Source of the DNA: JANXQG01 sp963709175
Lineage (GTDB): Bacteria; Planctomycetota; Planctomycetia; Pirellulales; Thermoguttaceae
Assembly (NCBI GenBank): GCA_963709175.1
Contig: CAVPVK010000003.1
Span: 1 to 64,000, forward strand
Length of the DNA: 64,000 bases
Reading direction: 5' to 3'
In this document: positions 45,167-55,500 of the stretch, one piece after another
How the letters are laid out: each line of letters begins with the position of its first letter
Position numbering within the stretch: the first letter of the stretch is position 1
Position numbers and translations under genes: made by a program
The notes under the pieces: model-generated
The model's database searches: none
What the model saw: the letters and a program-made list of their open reading frames with translations, nothing else
Told to the model about the DNA's origin: nothing

Positions 45167-45990
45167 ATGTCAGTACGAAAGAAACGCCGTCCGAAGCCCA
45201 CCGTTCAGCGCCTCCCGATCCGCCCGCCGTTCACGCAAAACGAGTGGAAGAAAATGACGGTCGCAGACGTTGTTGCCAACCGGGCGTTCCTCGAATACTT
45301 CGGCAACTGCCTGACGGAAGCGGCCCGCAGCGATCGCGCTAAGGGCTACTTGAGCGTGCTGACAGGCATCATGCACTTCGGCCGGTTGCCGGACGTCGTG
45401 CCGCGATCTATCGGCAAGTTTCTCGCGGAAGCCAAGCGACAACCCCTCTCACTGTCAAAACTGGAAATCGCCCTTGAAGCGATTTTGGAAGCCGTACTCG
45501 AACGAACGAGACAATGGAAAGAGCAGTCTGCACAAGGCACTCGCCCTGCTGTTTGCGCGGGGCTGCGTCGAAGGCGTGCGAGCGCTCAACGAGCAATTCA
45601 ATAAGTTACTTGCCGGGGCCGTGCTCGTCTACTTGGATGAAGAGAAGGTTGACGCCAGGAGCGCGCAGAAGGTGAAGTTGTACATCGACGCGGACAGGAC
45701 GAGCATCCGCATGATGCGAACCGACTCGTTCATGTTCGCCAATCGGACGCACTGGATCGCCGCCTACAACTTCAAGGATGGAGTGCCGGTGGAGGATGGC
45801 GACGAGCGGATAATTATGGTTCACGTCCCGGTCCTCTTCAATGATGAAAAGGACGACTGGGATGAAGTCATGCGCGACGCCCTGGAAGGCGAACGGTCGG
45901 ACTTCCTCGGCAGTCTTTGGGAAATGGAACTGCCGCCCAACGGCGGTCGTCTCTACCTGCCTGTGCTTTCAACGCCGATTTCCGCAGGGG
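45167..45990 (+). pseudogene. Hypothetical protein, frameshifted and truncated by an IS
   Basis: Frame 1 (from MSVRKKRRPKPTVQRLPIRP) runs to about 45540. The second frame then continues ALALLFARGCVEGVRALNEQ, a mixed domain with KLYIDADRTSIRMMR, and ends in PPNGGRLYLPVLSTPISAGG, where insertion-sequence DNA begins (about 46000). The family is unknown. It sits 26 nt after the nuclease-like gene and may have been its partner. Confidence 0.5.
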
Positions 45991-46235
45991 GAAACCAACT
46001 CACATTTCTGAGGGACGGAAACTGGTTTTCCGCGTGTTTTCTTGAGATTGCTGTGAGTCGCTTTCTTGGGGGATCGGGGTCACGGCCCTCCGGTCAGATT
46101 GCGGAGGGAGTTGGGGCTTGGTATGTTTCCGCCGGGGTTTTGCGTCTATTCGTATCGACCTCGTCCAATTCTGAGGGTACGATTTTCCTTCGATTTTGCC
46201 AAAAAACCAACTCACATTTTTCAGGAGGCCTAGTC

Positions 46236-46377
46236 ATGGATGACAGCCACTGCCGGGAGTTCTTTGCGCAACCTACTCATCCGTACCATCGTCAATACGA
46301 AGCACTGCGGGCGGTCTTCTTGGAAAGACAATCGCAGAAGGAAGTTGCCGACCGCTTCGGCTATCTGCACAGGGCCC
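46236..46377 (+). pseudogene. 5' end of a transposase gene, truncated by IS110
   Basis: CAGGAGGCC lies just before ATG 46236. It encodes MDDSHCREFFAQPTHPYHRQ then a HTH-like YEALRAVFLERQSQKEVADR, after which sequence of the IS110-like element takes over. The preceding 230 bases contain two copies of CCAACTCACATTT (about 45996 and 46207) and are probably the left end of this older element. Confidence 0.55.
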
Positions 46378-46407
46378 AAGACTCAAACCCCAGAAATAGT
46401 CCTTACC

Positions 46408-47196
46408 ATGAAGAAGTCTCCACAAGCACAAGCCGTGCTCCCCCACGGCCGCGCCGTTGTCGGCATCGACATCGGCAAAGGAAAACACGCGGCCACGGCC
46501 CTCTCGCCCCAGGGCGAGGTCATCGCGCAACTCGCCTCGTTTCCCAACACAGGCCAGTGCATGGACCAACTGGAGCAGGAAGCGCTCCGAGAGGCGGGCG
46601 GACCGGGCAAGGACCTCGTGGGAATGAAAGCCACCGGCCACTACTGGATGTGCCTGTACCACGAACTGACGCGACGCGGCTACGCCTGCGTGGTCTTCAC
46701 CCCCCTGCAGACCAATGCCCGCAGCAGGGCCCGCATCCGCAAGACGCGCAACGACAAGATCGATTCGAAGACCATCGCCCGGCTGGTCCTTGCCGGAGAG
46801 GCCAAGGCCACGCGCGTTCCCGATCCGCCAATGACAGAACTACGACTGCTGGTGCGGCACCGCCATCGGCTCCTTCAGGCGGCCGGCAACATGGAACGAT
46901 ACGCGCATGCCCTGGTCGATCGCATCTTCCCCGAATATGCCGGCGTTTTTTCCAAGCCGTTCCTTCCCTCGGCGCGGAAACTGATCCGCCAAATCGGGAT
47001 TGCACCCGACACGCTGGTCAAGAATGCCGAGCAGGTTCGGGAACTCCTCCGCACCGCAGGCCGCAAAAAGACCACAGACGAGAAGGTCGGGCAACTGCTG
47101 GAAACGGCCAAGACGTCGATCGGCACACGCCGGGCGGAAAATGTCATTGAGGCCCATCTCCGCTCGATCCTCGACTATCTGGACACCGTGCGGTAG
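46408..47196 (+). pseudogene. IS110-family transposase, inactive copy
   Basis: MKKSPQAQAV start, then the DEDD domain: Asp21 in VVGIDIGKGKHA, and Asp116/Asp119 in RNDKIDS. The expected catalytic Glu (usually in an EATGHY-like motif) is Lys74 (VGMKATGHYW). A TAG at 47194-47196 cuts the protein before the transposase-20 domain. The following frame (to about 47600) keeps YVAYTGLDPS but lacks part of the domain. IS110 elements normally carry a guide RNA near one end; I cannot identify it here. Confidence 0.75.
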
Positions 47197-47601
47197 CAAA
47201 TCGCCGGCATCGAGAAGGAGTTGGATGAGCGTGCCACGCAGTTTCGTTCGCCGCTGTATTCCCTGGGCCTCACCAGCCCGACGTTCGCCGCGATCCATGC
47301 CGAATCGGACCCCATCAGCGACTTCGCCACCCCAGAAGAGTACGTGGCCTACACCGGGCTCGACCCCAGCCGGCACGCCCGCATTTACCGCAAACACCGC
47401 GCCCGGGGCAAGAGACACACCAGCCAAATCCCCCCAGAACCCAAAAGGCTGCCAAGGCCGGAGTTTGAGCCGTCCGGCAGGGTAGCCATGGAGAAAATCA
47501 CTGCAACTTTACGACCCCACTTGACTGTTCATAGTCGGTCTTGCCGGCTTCTACCGGCGTTTTTTCTGACCCCGCTGCGTGCCTCGTTGAACCATTATAT
47601 G

Positions 47602-48096
47602 CTACAAGTAATCAAGCCCCGAATCCTCGTTAGTATGCCGGCAATGCTCCTCGGAAAGTTCGAGTTCTCTTTCGATAATATCCCAAAAGCAGTCTGCTAT
47701 CCGGTCGAAGCGTCCGCCGCCCTCAACGTAGAAGAACACTACCGGCTCCACCTTGATTTCGCCAAAATCAAAGAACATGAACTGCTCGCCCTGACGCATC
47801 GCGAAAACGTGGCTCGCGTCCGGCAGATACAAGGCTCCTTTTTCCCAGTCAGCAAGAATATCTTGCGCGATACTCTTGAGCGTCAGCACGCCCGGATATA
47901 GGAAGGCTACATCTCGCATAAAGCGACCGGCGCAGACCCCGAAGTTCGACATAAACTCAAGGTAACCTTCCGGAAGCCGACAACCACATATAGTCTCGAT
48001 TTCCTTCAATTGCGCAGCGGTACAACCTCGAATCAGGTCGCGCGAGGCGATCTCCGAATCGAGTAAGCGCCGCCGTAGCTCAACTGCATTCAGCAT
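47602..48096 (-). CDS. SUKH (SMI1/KNR4)-family immunity protein
   Basis: A 164-residue protein whose core CGCRLPEGYLEFMSNFGVC is the SUKH motif, followed by alternating strands (MFFDFGEIKVEPVVFFY) and a helical end. SUKH proteins neutralise the C-terminal toxins of Rhs and related proteins. It begins 1 nt after the end of the deaminase toxin reading, the usual toxin-immunity order. Confidence 0.8.
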   Translation of the reverse strand: MLNAVELRRRLLDSEIASRDLIRGCTAAQLKEIETICGCRLPEGYLEFMSNFGVCAGRFMRDVAFLYPGVLTLKSIAQDILADWEKGALYLPDASHVFAMRQGEQFMFFDFGEIKVEPVVFFYVEGGGRFDRIADCFWDIIERELELSEEHCRHTNEDSGLDYL

Positions 48097-48708
48097 TTAT
48101 GGAATCCTCGCAGGAATAATCTCGCTTCCGCCATTCCAGGCCAGATCGAGGGTAATGTGCGGACGATATTTTCGGAAGTTCTGGATCATCGCCTCGCACG
48201 ACTGGCAAAAAGGAAGTTCAGAGAAAAGGTAAATTGTACCAGTCGAGTCTGGCGTTGTCATCTGCATCATCTTCTCAAGAATTTTGGCCTCCGCATCGAC
48301 ATCGCGCAAGAAAGTCTTGCCGGGCTTTCCGGCACCGCCTGCTTTGAGCACGCGTTTTTCGTTCTCAACGTACTTGGCGAATCCATCCAGATCATCGGTT
48401 CCGCTAAACGCCGGGACGGTCGTCGTCTTCCCGCCAACCTCGAGTTCACCAATTGCAACGTTGCCTCTGCCCTTCAGGAATTTCGACCTTAGCGGAGAGG
48501 TCGGGAGCTTTGTTGCGAGATACTGACGTACGCGTTGAGCGTAGCCGCTCAGTCGCGATGCCCAACCAATTGTGACTTGAACTGGCGTGCGTTCCGCCAT
48601 CTCCCCGACGTTCGCCGGCCCGGCCGTTGCGCGGCGCCAGGTTCCTTCAGCCAGCCGCCCTCGAAGGAGGCGAGGATCTGCGCCGCGGTATCGACTCGCG
48701 ATCCCCAC
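48097..48708 (-). CDS. Rhs toxin tip: deaminase-like domain
   Basis: C-terminal segment of the Rhs gene after a second frame change near 48640. The domain has VDAEAKILEKMM, where the usual His/Cys of the first zinc motif is Asp, and ELPFCQSCEAMIQNF (the PCxSC-type second motif with Phe for Pro). This is a nucleic-acid-deaminase pattern. It ends GGSEIIPARIP. Target (RNA or DNA) and activity are unknown; the Asp may abolish or change metal binding. Confidence 0.6.
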   Translation of the reverse strand: MGIASRYRGADPRLLRGRLAEGTWRRATAGPANVGEMAERTPVQVTIGWASRLSGYAQRVRQYLATKLPTSPLRSKFLKGRGNVAIGELEVGGKTTTVPAFSGTDDLDGFAKYVENEKRVLKAGGAGKPGKTFLRDVDAEAKILEKMMQMTTPDSTGTIYLFSELPFCQSCEAMIQNFRKYRPHITLDLAWNGGSEIIPARIP

Positions 48709-49568
48709 TTCTCGGCGTCTTCGGGCGAAAGCCCGGCCTTTTCAAGCCCCTTCGTCGCCAACCAAGTCGTGGGCGATTCATGCTCTTTCCGCGTCGCCAA
48801 ATCGGTCACGCCCGTACTGACCTGCGAAATCCCGAGAATCGCCGAAATTGGGCCGCCCAGAAGCGAAAACAGGCCGCCTTGGATTTTGGCAGTCGCGCCG
48901 CGGACCAGCATCACGTCTTCGTGGTTTTTGCGAATCTGCGCCTCAATTTCACCGGCAACCGCGCCAGCCCGCGTCCCATGCCGCACATCTCCCTGGACTT
49001 CATAATGTTGACCAACAAACCATGGCGAAACAAACAGAAATACGACGGTGTCGTTCGTTCCGTCGGCGCGGGGGAGGTCGACGGTGATCTTCTGCACACC
49101 GGCGGCGAGATTAACCCAATGTGCCTCTGCATAACCCTTGTTGATCAACTTCTGCATACTGTCTATGGAGACGTTGTGCACGTCCGAGCCGATAATTTCG
49201 AGGATTTCGCGGCCCTCCGGCGAGTAGGACTGCATCCCGTCGAAGCCTTTGAATCCGCCACTGTCGTTATGCACCAACACCGCTCCTTGGCCGTCGCCAT
49301 ACGCAACGAAATACGTGTGCAGGCCGGCCACCTGGATATTGAAGACCGTTGCAGAATCGCCTCGGTCCGCCACGGATTCCACCGGCGTAAAACTCCCGTC
49401 GGATATTCGGAGCTCGTCGCCCGACCGAAGCTCGGCAGCCGCCGTGAAACCGCGGCCGCGAACATAAAATGGATGCGGATGCGTGGCACGGATGACGCTG
49501 CCGCCGACGCCGACTTCCACCAAGGGACGCGGCCCGTTGCGGTGGACTCCGGTTACCTCACCAGCCAT
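48549..49568 (-). CDS. Rhs gene: HINT-type processing region and linker
   Basis: Middle segment, in a frame between those of the Rhs core and the toxin. It begins in the HINT/pretoxin region, with VIRATHPHPFYVRGRGFTAA, RSGDELRI and FNIQVAGLHTYFVAYGDG followed by VLVHN. A helical linker leads to the deaminase. The CFPAGTPILLADGTTK start of HINT lies in the Rhs frame, so one slip near 49600 joins the two. HINT autocleavage releases the toxin tip. Confidence 0.7.
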   Translation of the reverse strand: MAGEVTGVHRNGPRPLVEVGVGGSVIRATHPHPFYVRGRGFTAAAELRSGDELRISDGSFTPVESVADRGDSATVFNIQVAGLHTYFVAYGDGQGAVLVHNDSGGFKGFDGMQSYSPEGREILEIIGSDVHNVSIDSMQKLINKGYAEAHWVNLAAGVQKITVDLPRADGTNDTVVFLFVSPWFVGQHYEVQGDVRHGTRAGAVAGEIEAQIRKNHEDVMLVRGATAKIQGGLFSLLGGPISAILGISQVSTGVTDLATRKEHESPTTWLATKGLEKAGLSPEDAEKWGSRVDTAAQILASFEGGWLKEPGAAQRPGRRTSGRWRNARQFKSQLVGHRD

Positions 49569-52500
49569 AATCGCCCCTTCCGGATCGTCGTGAGGCGCCG
49601 CGGACCTTCTCGGCTCCGACGAACTGCTCGATCGGCTTCGTCGTGCCGTCCGCCAGCAGGATCGGCGTCCCCGCCGGGAAACACATCGGCGTCAACATCT
49701 GATCCGACGTGGCAGCGGTTGTCGTTGGGATTGCCCATGGCTCCGTTGAGGGATCCTGTTCTCCGCTGGGGTCGGTTCTATTCACCGGGTTATTTCCGCA
49801 GTAGCGGTAGAGGTTGGGGTCGCCGGCGTGGAGGCCTTTGGGGTCGTAGCTGGTGAAGCGGCCCATGTCGGGGCTGTAGTAGCGGGCCCCCACGAGGTAG
49901 AGGTCGAGTTCCTCGTCGAGATAGTAGTTCTGCCGGCCCACGAAGCCGAAGGGCGTGTCGGCGCAACTGAGGCTGGGATCGGTTTGCTGGCCGAAGCTGC
50001 GGTAGGCGTAGGGCGTGGCCGTGCCGCCGTCGACGATGAGATCGGTCGAGCCCAGGGCGTCGTAGGTGTGGTACAGGGTGCTGCCGCCGGTCTCGTACTC
50101 GCTGATCAGGTCGCCCCAGCCGTCGTCGCTGGAGGTGTAGGTCCACTCGCTGTTGCCCCAGCCGGGGGAGGAAGAACTGCTGGAACTGGAGCTGGAGCCG
50201 CTGGAGCTGTCGGTCTCCTGCAAGAGCCGGTCGAAGTCGTAGAGGAAGCTGGTGACCGAGCCGGACAGCTTCGCCACCCGCTTGCCGCGGGCGTCGTAGA
50301 CCATGGTCACCAAGCCGCTCATGAGCTGGGCCTCGTTCATGCGGCCGGTCTCGTCCCAGGAGTAATCCACCGTGGACCACGGCTCCTGCACGAGAGTCAG
50401 GTTCCCGCAGTTGTCGTAGACGTAGGTGGTCGTGTCGGTGCTGGAGACCGCGAACTTCATCTGGTTGGCGAAGTCGTGGGTGTAGGTGGTGCGGCCCAAC
50501 AGCGAGTCGTCCATGTACAGGCGGTTGCCGGCGGCGTCGTAGGTGTACGTCGTGCCGAAGTTGTTGGCGGGGTCGGGGTTGTTCGTCCGCCACTCGCTTC
50601 GGAGCTGGTAGATGGCGTCGTAGCTCCAGGTGGTGACCGTGCCGTTGGCCTCCACCGCCGTGAGGCGATTGCCCACGTTGTCGTAGGTATAGCTGAAGCT
50701 GCTGTCGAGCGTCCCCAGCAGGCTGTAGTTCTGGATGCCGGTCAGCCGCCCGGCCGGGTCGTAGGTGTTGGTGACCGTCACGCCGTTGCCCAGGGTCTTG
50801 TGCAGGGGGCGGTTGAGCGGGTCGTAGACGGTGACCGTGGCCTGGCCCTGCGGATTGGTTAGGGTGGTGAGATTGCCCTGCAGATCGCGGGTGTAGGTGG
50901 TCACGCCGCCGTCGGGATTGGTCATCGTGGCCCGGCGGCCGACCGGGTCGTAGCTGCAGGTGATCGTCTTGCCGGCAGGCGTGATCTGGTTGAGCACGCC
51001 GCTGCGCTTGTCGTAGACGAAGCTCGTCGTGCCGGTGGCGTCGCTGAAGGCGATGCGGCGGCCGTCGGTGTCGTAGACGTAGGCGTGCCGCTGCCCGCTG
51101 GGATACAACTCCGAGACGAGGCGGTTCATCGTGTCGTAGCCCAGGGTCACGATGATGCCCCGCGGGTCCTGCTGGAAGGTGCGGTTGCCGTTGGCGTCGT
51201 AGGCGTAGCTCGTCGTGCGGCCCAAGGGATCGACCTGGGTGAGCATCCGCCCCGCCGCGTCGTAGGACATCGTGGTGATGTGGACCAGGGGATCGGTAAT
51301 CTGCACCGGCCGGTTGGCGCCGTCGTAGGTGGTGGTGACGGCATAGCCCAAGGCGTTGATCACGGCGATCCGCCGCCCCGCCGTGTCGTAGACGTTGGTG
51401 GTGCGGTTGCCGTTGGCGTCCATGGTGGCCAACAGACGGCTGGCCATATCGTAGACGTAGGTCGTGGTGTGGCCCAGGGGATCGGTGACCGCCTGCTTCA
51501 GGCCGTTGGCGTAGTAGGTGGTGGTCGTGGAACGGTTCAGGGCGTCGGTGGCGACGTAGGGCCGCCGCGCCTGGTCGTACTGGAAGCTGGTCTGGTTGCC
51601 ATTGGCGTCGATCTGCGCGATCACCTGGCCGTCGAGGTTGTAGGTGGTGGTGGTGATGCCGCCGCAGGCGTCCTCGACGGCGGTCCGCCGTCCCACGGGA
51701 TCGTAGCTGTAGGTCGTCAGGTAGCCCAGCGGATCGATCTCGGCCTGCACCAGCCCGGTGGGCATATAGATCTTCTGCGTCGCCCCCAACTGGCTGCCGC
51801 GGAAGCTCGACACGCTCGGCTGGAGGTTTTGGGACTGGCTGATGCGAATGCCGGCCTGGCCGCCGGAGAGCGTCGAATCACTGGCCGTGGCCGCAAAGGC
51901 GTTGTTCAGGTAGGCGGTCAACTGGCCGCCGATGGAACTCAAGCGGAGTTGGTGCGTTTGGTTGACCGGGGCGACGACCGTGGCCTGGGTGAGCGTCGTG
52001 GTGCTGCCGTTGGGGCTCACTTTATTGATGGTCAGCGTGGCGGGCGAACCGGGAGTGAGCGAGGCATGGTAATACGCGCCCTGATTCGTGCCGGAGGGTT
52101 GGTAGGCCGCCACCACCCCCACGGAAGGGCCGCTGCTGGGCACTTGCAGCGACAGTTGGGCCGCCACGTTGGGGTCGTTGGGCGATTGCTTGGAGACGAT
52201 CACACCCAGCGTTGAGCTGGAAGCTAATTGCAGCGATCCGCCGCTGGTAAGGGTCCAATTGCCCGACACCACGTTCCACAACAGGCCGCTGGCCGCCGCC
52301 AGCGTCTGCCCGAACCAGCTCAGTTCGTCGGTCGTGTTCCGCCACTGCTGGGCCGAGTCGTAGGTGCGGTCCTCCCAGGAGGTGTCAGCATGGAGGGTCG
52401 CCAGAACGTTGCTCACCGGGTCATACATCGTCTGCGTCACGTTCGTGAGGGGATCTTCCACCGCGATCCGCCGGCTCAAGGCGTCCAGCGTGTAGGTCGT

Positions 52501-55500
52501 GGCCTGGACCAAGGCGTCGATCGCCGACTGGACCTGGTTCAGGACGTCGTACGTCAGCGTGTTCGTCGCGCCGCTGGGATCCGTGCACGACTGCATCAAG
52601 TTCAGCGGATCGCGGACGTAGCTGGTGATCAGATTCAACGGAAGCTGTTCCGTGAGCACGCCGCCGGTGCCGTTGTAGGTCGTGGTATGCTGTTCGCCGG
52701 CCGGATTCTGCACGCACACCAGGCGGTTGGCGGCGTCGTAGGTATAGGTCGTGGTCCAGCCCATGCCGTCGACCGAGGTCTGGCGGAGGCCGTTATTGTA
52801 GTAGGTCGTGCTCGTAACCTCGTTGGCGGCATTGGTGCGGGTGATCTCCCGGCCGACCGCATCGTAGCCGAACCAGATCCCCTTGCCGCTGGGCGGAATC
52901 TCCGCATACACCGTGCCGTCGGCGTTGTACTGGGTGGTCGTCGTGCCCCCATCGGGAAGCGTGACCGCCGTCCGTCGATTGGCGGCGTCGTAGGCGTAGG
53001 TCGTCGTCATGCCCCGCGCATCGGTCCGTGCCGTCTGCCGGCCCGCGGTGTCGTACCCGCTGGTGGTGATCTCCCCCAGCGGATTGGTGACCGACGTCTG
53101 CCGATTGGCATTGTCGTAGGCGTAACTGGTGATGTGATTAAGCGAGTCGATGGTCTGCACCAGCCGGCTGGCGGCGTCGTACCCGCTGGTGGTGATGTTG
53201 CCCATCGGGTCCTGCACCTGGATCCGCCGATTGGCGGCGTCGTACGAGTAGGAGGTGATCCCTAATTGGGCGTTCACTTCCATCTCCAGCAAGCCGTTGG
53301 CCAAGTAGCTATAGCTGGTCGGCTGGCTCTTGACGTTCCACACGCCGATCTTGCGATTGGCATTGTCGTAAATCAGCGTCGTCCGCCCATTGTCGGCATC
53401 GATGGTCTGCACCAGGCGGCCGGCGGCGTCGTACCCGCTGGTGGTGATCTGGTTGAGCGGATCGTGGACCTCCGTCCGCCGGTTGGCGTTGTCGTAGACG
53501 TAGCTGGTAATGTGGTAAAGCGGGTCGATCGTCTGCACCAGCCGCCCGTCGGGGTCGTACCCGCTGGTGGTGATCTCATTGAGCGGGTCGTGGACCTCCG
53601 TCCGCTGATTGGCGTCGTCGTAGACGTAACTGGTAATGTGGTAAAGCGGGTCGATGGTCTGCACCAGCCGCCCGGCGGCGTCGTACCCGCTGGTGGTGAT
53701 CTCGTTGAGCGGATCATGCACTTCCGTCCGCCGGTTATCGGCGTCGTAGATATAGGTGGTCACATGCCCCAGCGGATCGGTCACGCTCTGCACTTGGTCG
53801 GTGGGCCAGTAGGCGGTCGTGGTGATGTTGCCCAACGGATCCTGCACCGCGATGGCCCGGTTGGCCTGGTCGTAGCTGGTCGTCGTGCGATTCCCCAGCG
53901 GATTGACGACGGCGATCGTCCGGCCTCCCGGATCGTAGACCGTCGTCGTCGTATTTCCCAGGCCGTCCGTGACGGCGTTCCGCCGCCCCGCCCCGTCGTA
54001 GCCATAGGTCGTCCTGTGGTTTTCCGCGTCGGTGACGCTGATCGGCCGGTCGGCGCTGTCGTAGGCCGTGGTGGTCAGCTCGTTCTCGGCATTCTGCTCC
54101 GCGGTCCGCCGCCCCGCCGCGTCGTAGGTATACGTCGTGGCATGCCCCAAGGGGTCGATCGTCGCCCACACCCGCTGCAGGACGTCGAAGACCGTGGTCG
54201 TCGTCTCGTCCATCGGATCGGTGACCGCCGTGCGGTTGCCCGCCAGGTCGTAGTCGTAGGTCGTTGTCAGCCCCAGCGGCGTGAGCGTCGAGATCAACCG
54301 CCGATCGCCGTCGTAGCTGCTGGTCCAGGTGTAGCCCAAAGGGTTCTGACGGCTGATGCGGTTGTTCGAGGCGTCATAGCCGTAGGTGGTCACGTTGTGC
54401 AAAGGATCCTCGACGCTGATCAGCCGGTTGTCGTCGTCATAGCCGTTGACGGTGAAGTAGCCCAGCGGCGTCTCCGTGGTCCAGAGATTGCCGTTGGCGT
54501 CGTAGCTATAGCTCGTGGCCTGATTCTCGGGATCGATGCGGGCGATCGCCCGCCCGTCGCCGTCGTAGACCGTGGTCCGCGACAGGCCCTCGCCGTTGGT
54601 CACGCAGATCTGCCGGCCGTTGTCGTCGTAGGCGTAGACCGTCGTGTTGTTGTTGGCGTCGGTCACCCTCGTGAGGCGGTTGAGCAAGTCGCGGGAGTAG
54701 GTCGTGATCTGGCCCAGCGGATTGGTCACCTGCTGCAACTGGCTGGTGTCGTCGTCATACGCATAGCTGGTCGTTTCCCCCGCGCCGTTGGTGACGCTTT
54801 GCCGCCGCCCCAGCGAGTCATACGTCCAGGTCGTCGAATGGGCCAAGGGATCGGTGAGCTGCGTCAATTGCCCCCGGGCATTGTAGTCGTAGGTCGTCGT
54901 CGCTGCCGTGGCGTCGATCAGCGCGGTGCGGTTGTACTGGCCGCCCCATTGCAGCGTCGTGCAGTTGCCGTTCTCGTCCACGATCTGCGTGAGCAACGAG
55001 GTGGAGCCATCGTAAACGAAGCTCAATACCCCCCCCGCGGGCTTCTGGATCGTGGCCAGCCGCTCCACGTTGTTCTGCTCCGCGTTGTTCTGCTGGACCC
55101 ACGTATAGGTGAAGGTCGTCGTGTTGTTCCGCCCGTCGGTCACCGACAACAGTTGCTGCATGTCGTCCCAGGTGTAGGTGGTCACGACCCCCTCCGGCGT
55201 GGTGACCGTGGAGACATTGCCGTAGCCGTCCAGGGTGACCGTCGTGCAGTTGTCCCGCGCGTCGATGATCACCCGCGTCTGGGGGTTGGGATACTGGAAC
55301 TGGATCAGCTCGTTCTTCGGCGTCAACACGCTCGTCAGCCGCCGGCAGCAATCGTAATCGTACTGGGTAACGTCTCCCGCGGGGTTCTGCCACTGGCGCA
55401 ACAGGTGCTGGTAGTCGTAGGTCAACGTCGTCGTGCACAGATCGGGACCGGTCACCGCCACCAGGTCTCCCCAGCCGTCGATGTCGAAGCTTGTCAGCCG

